Shown piece by piece: positions 1 to 12,694 of a DNA stretch of 64,000 bases. Below the pieces are notes generated by a model. That model was not told the DNA's origin, ran no database searches, and worked only from the letters and a program-made list of their open reading frames with translations. The DNA lies in the NCBI RefSeq assembly GCF_003265705.1, contig NW_020312849.1, positions 964,824-1,028,823 on the forward strand, written 5' to 3'. The DNA is from Callorhinus ursinus. Its lineage: Eukaryota > Chordata > Mammalia > Carnivora > Otariidae. Numbering within the stretch: the first letter of the stretch is position 1; each line of letters starts with the position of its first letter. A program made the position numbers and the translations under genes.

Positions 1-73
1 TTAAGCGTCTGCCTTCGGCTTGGGTCATGATCCCAGGGTACTGGGATCGAGCCCCACCAAAAAAAAAAAAAAA
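1..73 (+). repeat. Can-SINE, 5' end outside window
   Basis: Only the tRNA-like part from ttaagcgtctgcc to cgagcccc remains, followed directly by an A-tail. The CT-rich tract is missing, so this copy is internally shortened. It ends about 105 bp before a HERC5 exon. Confidence 0.85.
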
Positions 74-178
74 TCAGTATTACCCTGTATCCTTAGAATG
101 TGCCTAAAAGTTGAAAAGTTGGACACCTATTTCTGTGGTGTCTCAATTGCTGTGTTTTATTTGCTTGTTTATGTACAG

Positions 179-282
179 AATCCCTATGTTAATCTGAGGA
201 GGAAAATTCCTACACTGAATGAAGGGACCGTAAAGAGGTGGATTGCTGATGTGGGGACTAAACAGTGGCAAAATACAAAAAG
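179..282 (+). CDS. HERC5: HERC5 exon 1 of 14 in window
   Basis: The acceptor is ...TTTATGTACAG and the donor AAAAAG|GTACAG. The exon is 104 nt, begins in phase 0 and leaves two bases (AG) for the next exon. It encodes [16 protein letters not shown] and then a Trp-containing stretch, at the edge between the RCC1-like region and the spacer. Confidence 0.85.
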
Positions 283-559
283 GTACAGCCCCTGTGCTCT
301 CTGCTCATAGAGTTCTGTAAAGTAGCCTTTCCCCGCTGACTGGTTCTGCATAGTAAGAGATGTGAGGTTTTGTGGTCCGCCATGGTCCATCAGCCAGAGG
401 TCTTCGGAGAAACTGAACCGATAGATAGGGGTGTGTGTATGTGTGTGTCTGTGTGTGTGTGTGTGTGTGTAGACAGATTTATTTTTAAGGGTGTGTATGT
501 ATGTGTATATAGACAGATTCATTTTTAAGGAGTCGGTTTACGCAGTTGGAGGAACTGAC

Positions 560-604
<45 letters not shown>

Positions 605-3600
605 GACAGACTTATTTTTAAGGAGTTGGCTTACGCAGTTGTAGGAACTGACAAGTGCTAAGTAGGTAATGCGGGCCAGCAGGCTGGAGACCCAGGGAAG
701 AGTTAGTACTGCAGCTTGAGTCAGAAGGCAGTCTGGAGGCAGAATTCTCCATGCCTGGGAACCTTTTTCTTTTTAGGCCCTCCATGATTGGATGAGGCAC
801 ACCCACATTATGGAGGGTGATCTTTACTCAGAGTCTGTTGATCTGAATGTGAATCTCCTCTACAAAATATCCTCACGGCAACATCTGGATTGGTGTTTGA
901 CCAGATACTTGGGTTACCGTAGCCTAGCCAAGTTGACACATTAAAATTGAACATCACAGCTAACATGTAAGCTCCTTGAGGGCAGCTTTCTTTACTGGAG
1001 GACCTCTCTGGATCTCTGATATGTTTGCATATATTGTGACTGTTCTGAGTAGGAGATACAACCTATATCATTTCCCTACACTCTTTGACCTTGGAACCAC
1101 TTGTCTGTGGACCTCCTCTTCACAGCTGAACAGTGTGGGCAGTTGTGGCTTAAAACGATACAACTCCTACCATCTTTAAAGATTATACTTTTACAAACGT
1201 TTCCTTTTAGAGCTACTTTTAGATATGGTTTCCTAATTGCGAAAAGCAGTTGTATAAAATAGCTGCATCACAGTCTGCATGGACGATCAGGAACTGTGCT
1301 GGTGACTGCACTCACCTTGCTGAGTGCTGCCTAATGTGTGGAATTGTCAGAACACTGTGTCTCTTACTCCTGAAACCGAGATGACATTCTCCATCAACTG
1401 TACTCCAATAATTTAAAAAAACCTACTCGTGCTTTTACTTCCAAGTTGGAACTGAGCCTGCTCTCCTCACTCCCATTCTGCCATTTAATTTCTGGTAATT
1501 TTTTTCTGTTCTGCTTAAGTGGAACAAACATAGATAGGACTTGGAGAGCTGGGTGGGATAGGAATGTCTTATTTATTCAAGGACATACCCTAGGTCCGCC
1601 CTTTACCTCTTTCCCTGTGGCTTCTCTGAGTACACACCTTTTTATTACTCACATCTGCCACTGAAATTTTGAGATTGGGAAAATGGAATAGACTTTTAGA
1701 TGCCCAAGGCAAAATGCAAACAAATCAGAGACAGAGAAGTTTGAAGGATGGTTAGGAGATGTTTTATTTATCATATCTCATGCTATAAGGAGGCATACAG
1801 TATGATTTGTTTTAACCACCATCTTATTCCTAATACAGGGAAATCAGAGAGATATTTTCATCTCCTGCTTGTCTGACTGGAAGTTTTTTAAGGGAAAGGT
1901 AATATTTATGATGTATTTATAAAGTTTAAGATCCTGTTAAAAATACTGTGTGTAGCATGGTGACTGTAGTTAATGGATTATATATTTGAAAGTTGCTGAG
2001 AGAGTAGATCTTGAACGTATTCATTATAAAAAAAATTGGGGGGCACCTGGGTGGCTCAGTGGGTAAGCGACTGCCTTCGGCTCAGGTCATGGTCCTGGGG
2101 TCCTGGGATCGAGCCCCGCATCAGGGTCCCTGCTCAGCGGGGAGTCTGCTTCTCCCTCCCCTTGCTCTTGTGCTCTTGCTCTCTCTCTCTTTTTCTTCCT
2201 CCCTCTCAAATAAATCTTTATAAAAAAGGAAAAGAAAATTTTAACTGTGTGGTGATGGATGTCAACTAGATGTCTATTATGTGGTAATTATTTTGCAATA
2301 TATATATGTCAATTCATTATGTTGTACACACCTGAAACTAATATAATGTTATATGTCAATTGTATTTCAATAAATGAAAGATTGTAAAGAAAATGGCATG
2401 AGGGTAAAATAATTCGTTCTGTGTTTGTCTTTTTATTTTTTTTAAAGATTACTTATTTATTTGAGAGAGCGAGAGAGTACATGAGATGGGGGAGCGTTAG
2501 AGGGAGAAGCAGGCTCCTCTCTGAGCAGGAAGCCTGATGTGGGACTCGATCCCAGGACTCTAGGATCATGACCTGAGCCGAAGGCAGTCGCTTAACCAAC
2601 TGAACCACCCAGGCGCCCTGTGTTTGTCTTTTTAAAAATTAACTCTTTAAAAAAATTTTATTTCTGTTCTAGAGAGAGAGCACGCACATGTGTGCGGGGT
2701 GGTAGGCAAGAGGGAGAGGGAAAGAGAGAATCTCAAGCAGACTCCCCACTGAGCGTGGAGCCCAACATGGGTCTCGATCTCACAACCGAGATCATGACCC
2801 GCGCAGAAGTCAAAGGTTGGACACCTAGCTAACTGAGCCACCTAAAAATTAACTTTTTGTAATGAAAGCAAATACATGCGCACTGTAGAAAATGTCAAAA
2901 ATAAAGACCTGTGACTGAAAAAAAAAATGAAAATCACGCATAATCCACCACTTGAGGAATAGCTTTTGTGTATATCTTTTTTTGTGCAAATTTATTTTTT
3001 TACTAAAAATGTGGTTATTTTATATATTACTTTATACTTAATGTACTTGTCCATATCCTATTTTATTCAGTTCCTATTATTCAGTAGTTTTCTTTAATGT
3101 AATTTTAATGGCTGCATGGTATTCCATGGGAAGGACATACCTTAATTCATTTAACAATTTACTATTACAAGGTGTTAAGGTTTCTTTGAATTTTTAAATA
3201 TGAAAGAATGACTTTGCACCTTTTTTCCTAATTATTTATATATTTATCTTAAGAATGTTTTCTAATTTGAGACACTAAATATTTGTATTATTTTACAAAC
3301 AATGTGTCTATTTCTAAGACATCGAACATAAATATGTTAATAAATGTAATTCACAAGTTAAGATACTTAAACACTTCATTAGTAATTTTTTTTTAAAGAT
3401 TTTATTTGAGAGAGAGAGAGAGAAGGCATGAGCCAGAGAGAGAGGGAATAGCAGGCTCCCTGCTGAGCAGGGAGCTCAACGTGGGGGACTGATCCCAGGA
3501 TTCTGGGATCATGACCTGAGCCAAAGGCAGACGCTTAACTGAGCCACCCAGGCGCCCCTCATTAGTAATTTTCTGTTGCAACACTAAGAATTTACTGCTT

Positions 3601-4543
3601 TGAAGCCCCCTCATCTTTTTTGAAAGGTTTATTCATTTATTTATTAGAGAGGGAGAGTGGGCATGAGTGGGAAGGGCAAAGGGAGCGGGAGAGAGAATCT
3701 TAAGCAGACTCCATGCTGAGTGTGGAGCCTGAGGTGGGGCTTAATCATTTATGTATGACCTGAGCCAAAACCAAGTCAGATGCTTAACTGACTATGCCAC
3801 CCAGGCGTCCCTGAAGCCAGCCCCCTTTTTTGACCCTGGCGCAGTTCACGTAACTGGGAGAAATGGTCATTTTTTTCAGAAATGGGGAAAAACCTTTTTT
3901 TTGTGTGTGTGGCTGTTTTTGTAAAATAAATATTTAAGATAACATAATATCTGAGTTAAACTTGGATAGTATATATATTGTTAATGTGGTCTTGGTAGTT
4001 TTTAGCCTTTTAGAAATCATAAGTGGTCAACTACATTTCAATTGAATTTATATTTAGCCAAGTTACGTTTATTATAAAGTTGAGGGAAAAAGTAATTTTA
4101 TTGAAATGAAATAAGGTTTAGAAGAAACACTTCATCTGGATAAATAATCTGATAAAACACTTAATTTTGAAGTGTCCTGTTCCATTTACTTACCCATCTA
4201 CTTTTAAAATTTATCTTCCTTCTATAGAAAAGCTCCGGAAACAATGCTTACTCACTTGGACTTAAATAAAGCAAGAAACGCCTTTAAAGAGTTAACCCAG
4301 AAGGACTGGATTGCTAACACGGTGGTATTCTTTAAATTCTTATTTAGAGAAAGAAAATACACAAACATTTTTTTGTAAGAATTCAGAATTTGAGAAGAAA
4401 TACTTTGTTTCAGGAGAGTCTCTGAGACCGTAGCACATCCAGATTCGGTGAAATTCAGATAGCATTCAGGAGTTGGCCCCCTTGGCGGTGAAATGGTTGC
4501 TCTGGTAGTCACATAGACGACAAATAGTCTAAATGGTTCGTCT

Positions 4544-4591
<48 letters not shown>

Positions 4592-7500
4592 GCACCTATA
4601 AATAGATGCATACACTCTATAGAGGGAATTTTGTCAGCTCATGGCTATAAGGAAGATGATTGAAGGATTTCTTGAGATTGGTACACTAGAATACAAACAT
4701 AATTATTTACAATTATTTTAAACGTAAGTGTAGAAATGAGAACACTTTTTGGTATGAACATCCCCCTTACGTGGGACTACCTGGATTCTTTTTCTCTGTT
4801 TTGTTCTATTGCACTTCCTTTCTATAGGTTCTAGAATGTTCTTTGGGGGATTGCTGCTTTGTTTCAGTGCTGTTATTATTGTCTTTAGTTTCCCACTTCA
4901 CCAAATGCTCCAAACATGTTTCCTTTATTAGGTTAGCCTTTCTTGATGTAGCCTTTATTTATTTCTCTGTTTTCTTACACTGCTTGATCTAGGGGTAGTA
5001 CTTTTTATGTTCTCTCAATCTGTTTCTTTCCTGGTCTCACTCTCGTTCCATTTCTCTCTCTCTGGGCCCCTCTCCCTTCTTTTCTCCCCTCCCCTCCGCT
5101 CTGCTCGCTTCTCCTCTCCCCTCCCCCTTCTTCCTCCCTGTCCCCCCTTCTCCCTCCCTCTCCCCCGTCTCCTCCTCATTTGCTCTTGGCCTCTGTTTCT
5201 GTACGTCTCATTCTCTTTCTCACTCGGTCTCCCTGTCATCTCTACCTCCTTCCTCTCTTGCTTCACCTGTTCTCCTGCTCTATCCTCCAGAACCAGCATT
5301 CTCTCTCCGAGCTGCAGGGTCTCTTTACACACACAGCTTTCTCTTGAGGGAAGATGAAAAGTTTAATTCTGTTAACCTTGGCAGAACCATGGCCCTATTA
5401 GGGGTCTGAGGTAAAATGGATCCCTAATTACGTACCTTTATCAGGACTCTGCAGCATTTAGTAGGAAGATCACCACTTCTGCATCTGTGGAGGGAAGAAT
5501 TTGGGCCAATTCCTCACTAGAGCTAATTATACCTTGGTTGTGCGAGAACAATATTGTATGATACGCAGTCGACATAATCATAGAACAGTCTTAGGTTATT
5601 TCAGACCAGAGAGTTGGCTAGAAGACCTGTAATGTTTCTATTTTGAGGTTTCTGTGACACAGATTCACAGACTTTTGCAGTGCATTTCTTTACTCAGCAG
5701 ACACTTGAATGCTTGCTCTGTCTAGGGCACTGTGGTGCAGACTCCTGGTGAAAATGGAAGAGACATGCTCCCTGTCTTATAAAACAGTTAGGGACACAGA
5801 CACAAACATGCAGGTATTAGTGGGAAGACTGGGTGTGTTTTACACTCCACTGTCTTCCCTAATGCCTCACTTAGAACCTAGTTAGTGAATAATAAATATT
5901 TCTGGATGAATGAATTTAGTCATCACTAGGGCAGTGGATGGTCATCTCTACTTAGAGTACTCAAAACAAGGTCCCCAGAGGAAATACGAGTTTACCATGT
6001 GCCTACCTCAGAAAGGTCATTCCTGGTAGTCAGGGAAGTACACTGAGGCACACGTGTGTGGAACAAGATGGCTGAAGTGAGAGGATCACAGAGTTCTGCA
6101 GGGTTGGGGGGAGGTTGGGAGATTTGGTGATGTGGCAGCTGATGAGCACCGAGGGAGGAGGGATGTGTGATACCGAGAGGTGTAAAATAGAGTAGTTGGA
6201 TATGTGCACTCCAAAGACTGAACCATGTAGTAGGAGCCTGGCATAGTGTTTTGATATAAAAGTAGGTAATTATAAGAATTTGTACATTTAGAGATCTCAT
6301 TTAGCTCATATCATAATTTAATAATTAAGTTTGGGCTTTGGAGTCAGAAAGATCCAGAAGAGGTTCCCACTTAGTTCTGTGCCCTTGAGCAGATACAGAT
6401 TTCCTATCTATAAAATGGGGTTAATAATACCATGTATGTTCTTAAAGAACTACAAGGATTAAATGACCTAATTAACATATGTAAATCACTTAGCTTAATA
6501 TCTGACAAATGAGTATTCTACAAATAAGTATAGCTTCTCACTGGGTTTTGAAACAAATTATTTCTGTTATCTGGGCACATCTAACATAAACATTCAGAAT
6601 TGCATTTGAATTTTTCTTGAACACTTGTATTCTGAATTGGGGAAATGGTAAATGGAGATTGGAAGGATTAAAAGCTTGAGTTTGTAGTGGAGAGAGTTTG
6701 TGATGAGGCAGGTGATCCTCTGAGGAAGCCATGTTGGTTTATGTTGCTGGAGTTACTGCTTTTTTTTGTGTGGGGTTATTAATTACATGTTACTTTTTGG
6801 GGTTCTTACACATTCTTTTTCTTTAAAGATAATGAGGTGTGATAGTGGAATGAGGGGGTAGAATGTAGTATTTATTATTGGGAGGGCTGCCTGTTAGTTC
6901 TGAATTCCTTGTTCATCCAGTATAACTCTTAGATGATTTCTTCTCCACCTCCTTCATGCTTCACAGCAATTAAATGGGATAACACTTGTCACGTATCTGC
7001 ACCTCGGGTAGTTGGGAGGCTACGTGAGATTGGATGTAAACATGGGTTTTAGGACTGAATGATTATTCCAGTTTCTTGGTGGAATGAAACTCCAGGTTCT
7101 AGATTTTACTTTATTACAAGTTGCATCCAGTTCTTGCTGTGTTTTGAGTGTCTTTTTTTTCCCTGATCCTTTTTGACCACAGATAACCACATGTCTCAGG
7201 GATAATCTGCTCAAAAACCTTCCATTTCATTCTCCACACCAAGAAGCTTTAGAGATTTTCTTCCTTCTCCCTGAATGTCCCATGATGCATGATTATAACA
7301 ACTGGGAGAGCCTGGTGGTTCCGTTTGCAGAGGCTGTTTGTGCCATGAGTGACCAATCTTTAGGGGTTCTGGGTAAGACTGATGATTTACATTTAAAAAT
7401 ACTCTAATCACCCTCTCAGTGGAAATGGACCCCTGCTAAAGTTAGAGCAAAACTTAAGTAATTGTAAATATGTTCCTGTTTTTTTTTTAGTTCATATTCT

Positions 7501-10500
7501 TAGCATATTGTAAAGGTGCTGTAGTAATTATTAGAGTCATCCAAAATAGATTGTTTTACTACCTTTTTAGAGTTCTTGTAATGGTACATGTGTGTTTGGT
7601 CATGAGGTCCTTTGTTCTCAACTTTTCATTATGAAAAATGTCATACATAGAAGTTGAAGGAACAGTACGTGAAGATCCATATCCCCTCTACCTTAGAGCC
7701 AATGGCCGTTAACCTCTTGCCATGTGTGCTTCCCTCTTGGAGCAGATTACCTTTTATTTTTGCTGAAGTACTTGAAAGTAAGTTGGAAACGCCATGACAT
7801 TTCACCCATACTATTTCAGCATACATCTCTTAAGAATATGAGATCCTACATTGCCACGTCATTATCACACCTAATAAAATTAGTCCATATTTCCATAATA
7901 TCCAGGCCATATTTGAATTTTTGCACTTGTCCCAAAAGTATTTTATAGCCTTTTTTTTTTTTTGTTAAGAGTCTAGGTCAGTTGTCCTGTAGAATGCCCT
8001 ACATCTAAATATGTCTGATTATTTCCACTTTTCCTTGTATTTCGAGTACACTTGAAGTACCTTTCCCTGTATTTTGAGTACACTGGAAGTCAGCTCTAGG
8101 GGCTTGAGTAGATTTTAATGAGGTTTTTGACACAAGCATCATATTCAGCCCAAGGAAGTCCATTTTTTCTTATGTTTTATTAAATCTAGGTAAGTGATGG
8201 AAAACTAGTTTAAAGCATTTTTTGGTTTTTTACAGTGCTGAGAGGTGCTTGTGTTTTTTTTTTTTCTTCTTTTGAGGAAACTCTAGGACCAACATGGGGC
8301 TTGAACTCATGACCCTGAGATTAAGAGTTACGTGCTCTATATACCCAGCCAGACACCCCCAGAGTTGTTTTCTTTAAAGTAGGCTCCACGCCCAATGTGG
8401 GGCTTGAACTCACAACCCTGAGATTGAGTTGCATGCTCTACCGACTGAGTCAGCCAGGCGCCCTAAGGGGTGTTTTTTAAGAGTTAAAAACTCATGCTGG
8501 GAGTGAGAAAAGAAAGTTGTGCAATTGTGATTAATTCTTAAATCGGTTTTTAAAACCGCATGCTCTTTTATCTGGGCAAAAAAAAGTGACTCATGTTGTC
8601 GGGATTTTTCCCACAAATTAATTAGATTAAGTTTGTGGTTTTGTTACTGTCAAGGGATTTTTCTTGAGGACATTAAATTCATAAACTTTTCATTACAGTT
8701 GTGTTTACTAAAAAGTTTATTACAGATGTCTTTTTTGTAACTGATACATATGAGAAATGACATGACAACAGTGACTTACCTTTGTATCCCTCAGAGGAGT
8801 ACTGGGCGTCTCTGCAGGAACCCGCGTTCATCAGGCTGGTCCAGATGTTTAAAAGAGCCATCACTGCTCAGCTCCAGTACTGGACCGAAAGCTCTGAGAA
8901 CAACTACCACGTTAAAGCTCTCCTAGAAATACTGAAAAAGCTGCATAGGGTAAGGGCTCTTTCAGACACTCATGGATTTTTATTTTGCTGTCAAAAGTCC
9001 CTTGGTTTCAACCGGCCTGAATCTTAAGCAGACTCAGGAAACACATTTATATTGTTATTTTTAAGTTTTTGTTTTCTGTGAATTAAGTCATGCTTATCAA
9101 GGAGCATATGTACTTATCTGTGTGCAGTTTGAAGAAAAGTAATGAAATAGACAGTAGTGTAAGTACTGCCCATGTTATTAACAAGGACACTGTTGTCAGG
9201 ACTTTAGAAATGCCTGTGTATCTCACACCCCCTCACCTGCAGATAGCCATGATCCTGGATTTGGGGTTAATCATTCCCTTTGCTGTTTTAGGATTATATG
9301 TATTTCTAGAGACCGTGTTGCTTAATTTTGCCGTTTTTGAAATCTATATGAATGGAATACATGCTTGTTATGTAACATTTTGTTTTATAGATTCATCCAG
9401 ATTAATATTTATGGCTGTATTTCATTCATTTTCATTTCTGTATTGTAGTCCATAGTGTGAATCTTCCCATAATCATCCATTCAGGTATTGAGATGGGTAT
9501 ATGTGCTGCTTGCAGTTCTTTTGGGGAGGAGATGTTCTTCTTTGAGAAAACATACTGCTGTAAATATTTTTGTACATATCTCTTGGCATGCGTGTGTTAA
9601 AAGAGTTGGCTTTTAGTTTCCATACCTAGTTCTGGCCTTGGTAGCCTGTAGGATATGCGTGTGTTCTTTGTTGGTAGTGATAAACTGCCTTCCAGAATGG
9701 TTGGACTGATTTCAGTCCTCTCCAGGAGATGATGAGAATATCTGCTACTCCAAGTCTAACTTTAAAATTTGGAAAATGTTTTCAGTATTAAATGATACCA
9801 AATTATGATTTTAATTCTGTTTCTCTGGTTCTAATACATGAGAACATGTTGTCATATTTATAATTGCAGTACTTTTTTCTTCTTCTGTAAAATGTCTGAC
9901 TTTTGTTCAGTTTAAATGTGCTTGACTTTTTTTTTTTTTAACTGAGTATAGGAGTTCTTTTTATTTTGTAAATGAGTTCTTTGTCAGTTATGTGTGTTGC
10001 CGATATCATATCCCAGTTTGTTGTTTGTCTGTTCACTTTGTGGTGTTTTGTTTTGTTTTCTTGATGAACCCACGTTCTTAGTTTTAATACAAATAAATCT
10101 ACTCCTTTATAGTTCTTACTCTCTGGGTCTTGTTTTAAGCTTTGTTTTTTCTTCACGTTTTTAAGTTAATCACCCTAAATCAGGAGGCAGCAGGGTTTCC
10201 ATTGGAGCCACAGCCACTGCACTCTGAGCTCATAGCATGAAAGCGGCTGGAGGCAGTACAATAATGAATGGGTGAGGCTGCGTTCCAACAAGACTTGGGC
10301 CTGAAGGCTGCCCTAGACTGGTAACAGGGATGATAGCTGGGGCCAGAAGAGTACAAACAGAGGCCCATCTACCTATGTCTAACGTTTAGAAGGTTAGAAA
10401 TCTAGGTAATAAACTGTGGAATAATTTACTCTAAAGTAAAATATACCCTACCCACCCATCTTGACAAATAAACCTTCCTAATGACAGGGGAGGCCAGATT

Positions 10501-12650
10501 TGAATTTAGAAATCTCAGACTCTTCACAGAGTTTTGCATGAGAGGTGGAGGCTCAGACAGAGGCCTCCCCAAAACCTCTGCCTTCTTTTCCTACCTTGGT
10601 TTTGTCTCACATTTGGGGTATCATGGACCCATATGTGGACACCTCAGCCCATCTGTCTGCACTACATCCCTGCCTCCACAGCAGCCACACCGTAGCCATC
10701 TCTAGAGCCTAAGGGTGTGCTCAGCTCTAATACAGTCCACTCTCCAGAGACCACGCAGGGGAAGAGGCCTGCGCATGTGCTCAGGTCCCATTAGCCCAGC
10801 AGGCTCATTACTTTTACTTTTTTGAGAAGGGGATTGGCTGGAGGAAGGCCAGGGCAAGGACCAAGAAATAAATCATGGACCTGGATCAGAGGCCACTTTT
10901 TTTAAAGATTTTATTTAATCAGCAGAGACACAGCGAGAGAGGGGACACAAGCAGGGGGAGTGGGAGAGGGAGAAGCAGGCACATCGGGGTTCGATCACAG
11001 GATCCCGGGATCATGACCTAAGCTGAAGGCAGATGCTTAATGACTGAGCCACCCAGGCGCCCCAGCAGAGGCCACTCTTAACCCAGGTCTAAAGGGAGTA
11101 TTGATTTTTAGCTTTGCCTTTACAATTTGGTGTTTAATCCAATTGGAAATTTATTTTAAATTAATTTTTTTTTAAGATTTTATTTATTTGACAGAGAGAA
11201 CACAAGTAGGCAGAGCGGCAGGCAGAGAGAGAGGGAGAAGCTGGCCCCCACTGAGCAGGGAGCCCGACACGGGGCTCGATCCCAGGACCCTGGGATCATG
11301 ACCTGAGCTGAAGGCAAACACTTAACCAACTGAGCCACCCAGGGCCCCTATTTTAAATTAATTTTTGTTATTTTCCATATGAAAACAATTACCTAGCACC
11401 ACTTACTGAAATTCTGTCCCTTCCCTAATGATAGGCAATGCAAACAAAAAAATCTTACTGGAAATTTGATTTGGAGTTGCATTGAGTCTGTATTTCACTT
11501 CGGGGAGAATTGACATCTTTACTATTCTTAATCTTGGTGGTGTCTATTTCTTCCACTTATTAGGTAGTCTTTAAAGTCTTGCAATAAAATTCTGTTATTT
11601 TACTGTGGAAGTCTAGGCTATGTTTAGTTAAATCTATTCCACCATATTTAATTTTTTTTAGATTTTGTAGATGGTAAATTTTAAAACTTATATTCTCTCG
11701 TTTGTAGGAGTGCATTTATATATTTGCATTTATTATATATATATACATATATATTATAATTTCCACATTACATCTAATAATTTACCTGTAGATTATTTTG
11801 TATTTCCTATGCAGCTAATCATAACTTTGAAAAAAAGTAATGTTTTTTTTTTTCCCCACATTTTATTACTTTCCTTTGCTGTGTTGCACTGGTTAAACCT
11901 TCCTGTACAATGTTGAATAGAAGTGTTGGCAATAGTAGATTCCTTATTTTGTTTGTGATTTTGTTTATTTTTAAAGATTTTATTTTATTATGAAGTAATC
12001 TTTACACCCAATGTGGGGCTTGAACTCAAAACCCCAGGATCAAGAATTGCATGCTCTGCAGACTGAGCCAGCCAGGTGCCCCTTGTTTGTGATTTTAAAG
12101 GAAAAATTGGATATCACTATTAAATAGGTTGTTTACTGTGGGGTTTTTGAAAATAACCCTTATAGGTAAAGGATGTTCCTAAATCATTAAACATTTTAAG
12201 TCCACACAAATATTGACTCCTTCCTTTCCTACTGAAATTCCAGTTATTTATATGTCTGACTTTCTCACTGTATCTTCCATGTCTCTTAACGTTTCTGTCA
12301 TATTGTCCATCTCTCTCTGTGATTGCATCCCATTCTGGATGACTTCTTCAGCCATATCTTTCTGTCCATGAAATCTATTTTTAGTGATTTCTGTCTGTTA
12401 ATAAAACTGCCCTTTGAGTTTTTATTCCAAGTATTATGTTTTCCACTTCCAAAAGTTCCCATTGTTTCTTTGAAATTTTTTTCTTGGTCATTATTTAGGA
12501 TAGCTTCATCTTTTATTTTCAAGCTTCCCTTTTGCTTATTTAAATCTATATGCATCATACCTCTGATATCTGAAGTCTTTACAAGTCAGCTTTGCCCTCT
12601 CTTGCTTCCGCTGAATCTTCCTCATAGTGCCGCCTTTATCGTGTTTTGTG

Positions 12651-12694
<44 letters not shown>

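Larger units (their letters stand above)
4596..7182. other. HERC5 intron, mostly unrecognised
   Basis: Apart from the pyrimidine tract, an L2-like piece and a MIR, nothing is recognised. The exons on either side are in matching phase, so no exon is missing. Confidence 0.55.
11100..12115 (-). repeat. Old L1 fragment, antisense, with two SINEs
   Basis: Antisense ORF2-like text (ttgatttggagttgcattga, cttaatcttggtggtgtcta, tgttgaatagaagtgttggc) split by SINEs at 11170-11348 and 11963-12082. Confidence 0.6.

Noticed and set aside
2011..2269. ORFs with motifs such as [14 protein letters not shown] seen at many places
   Set aside because: These are translations of the Can-SINE head and recur wherever a SINE lies.
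5007..5357. Ser/Leu/Pro-rich ORF and its Glu/Arg-rich mirror
   Set aside because: Both are produced by the pyrimidine-rich low-complexity tract.
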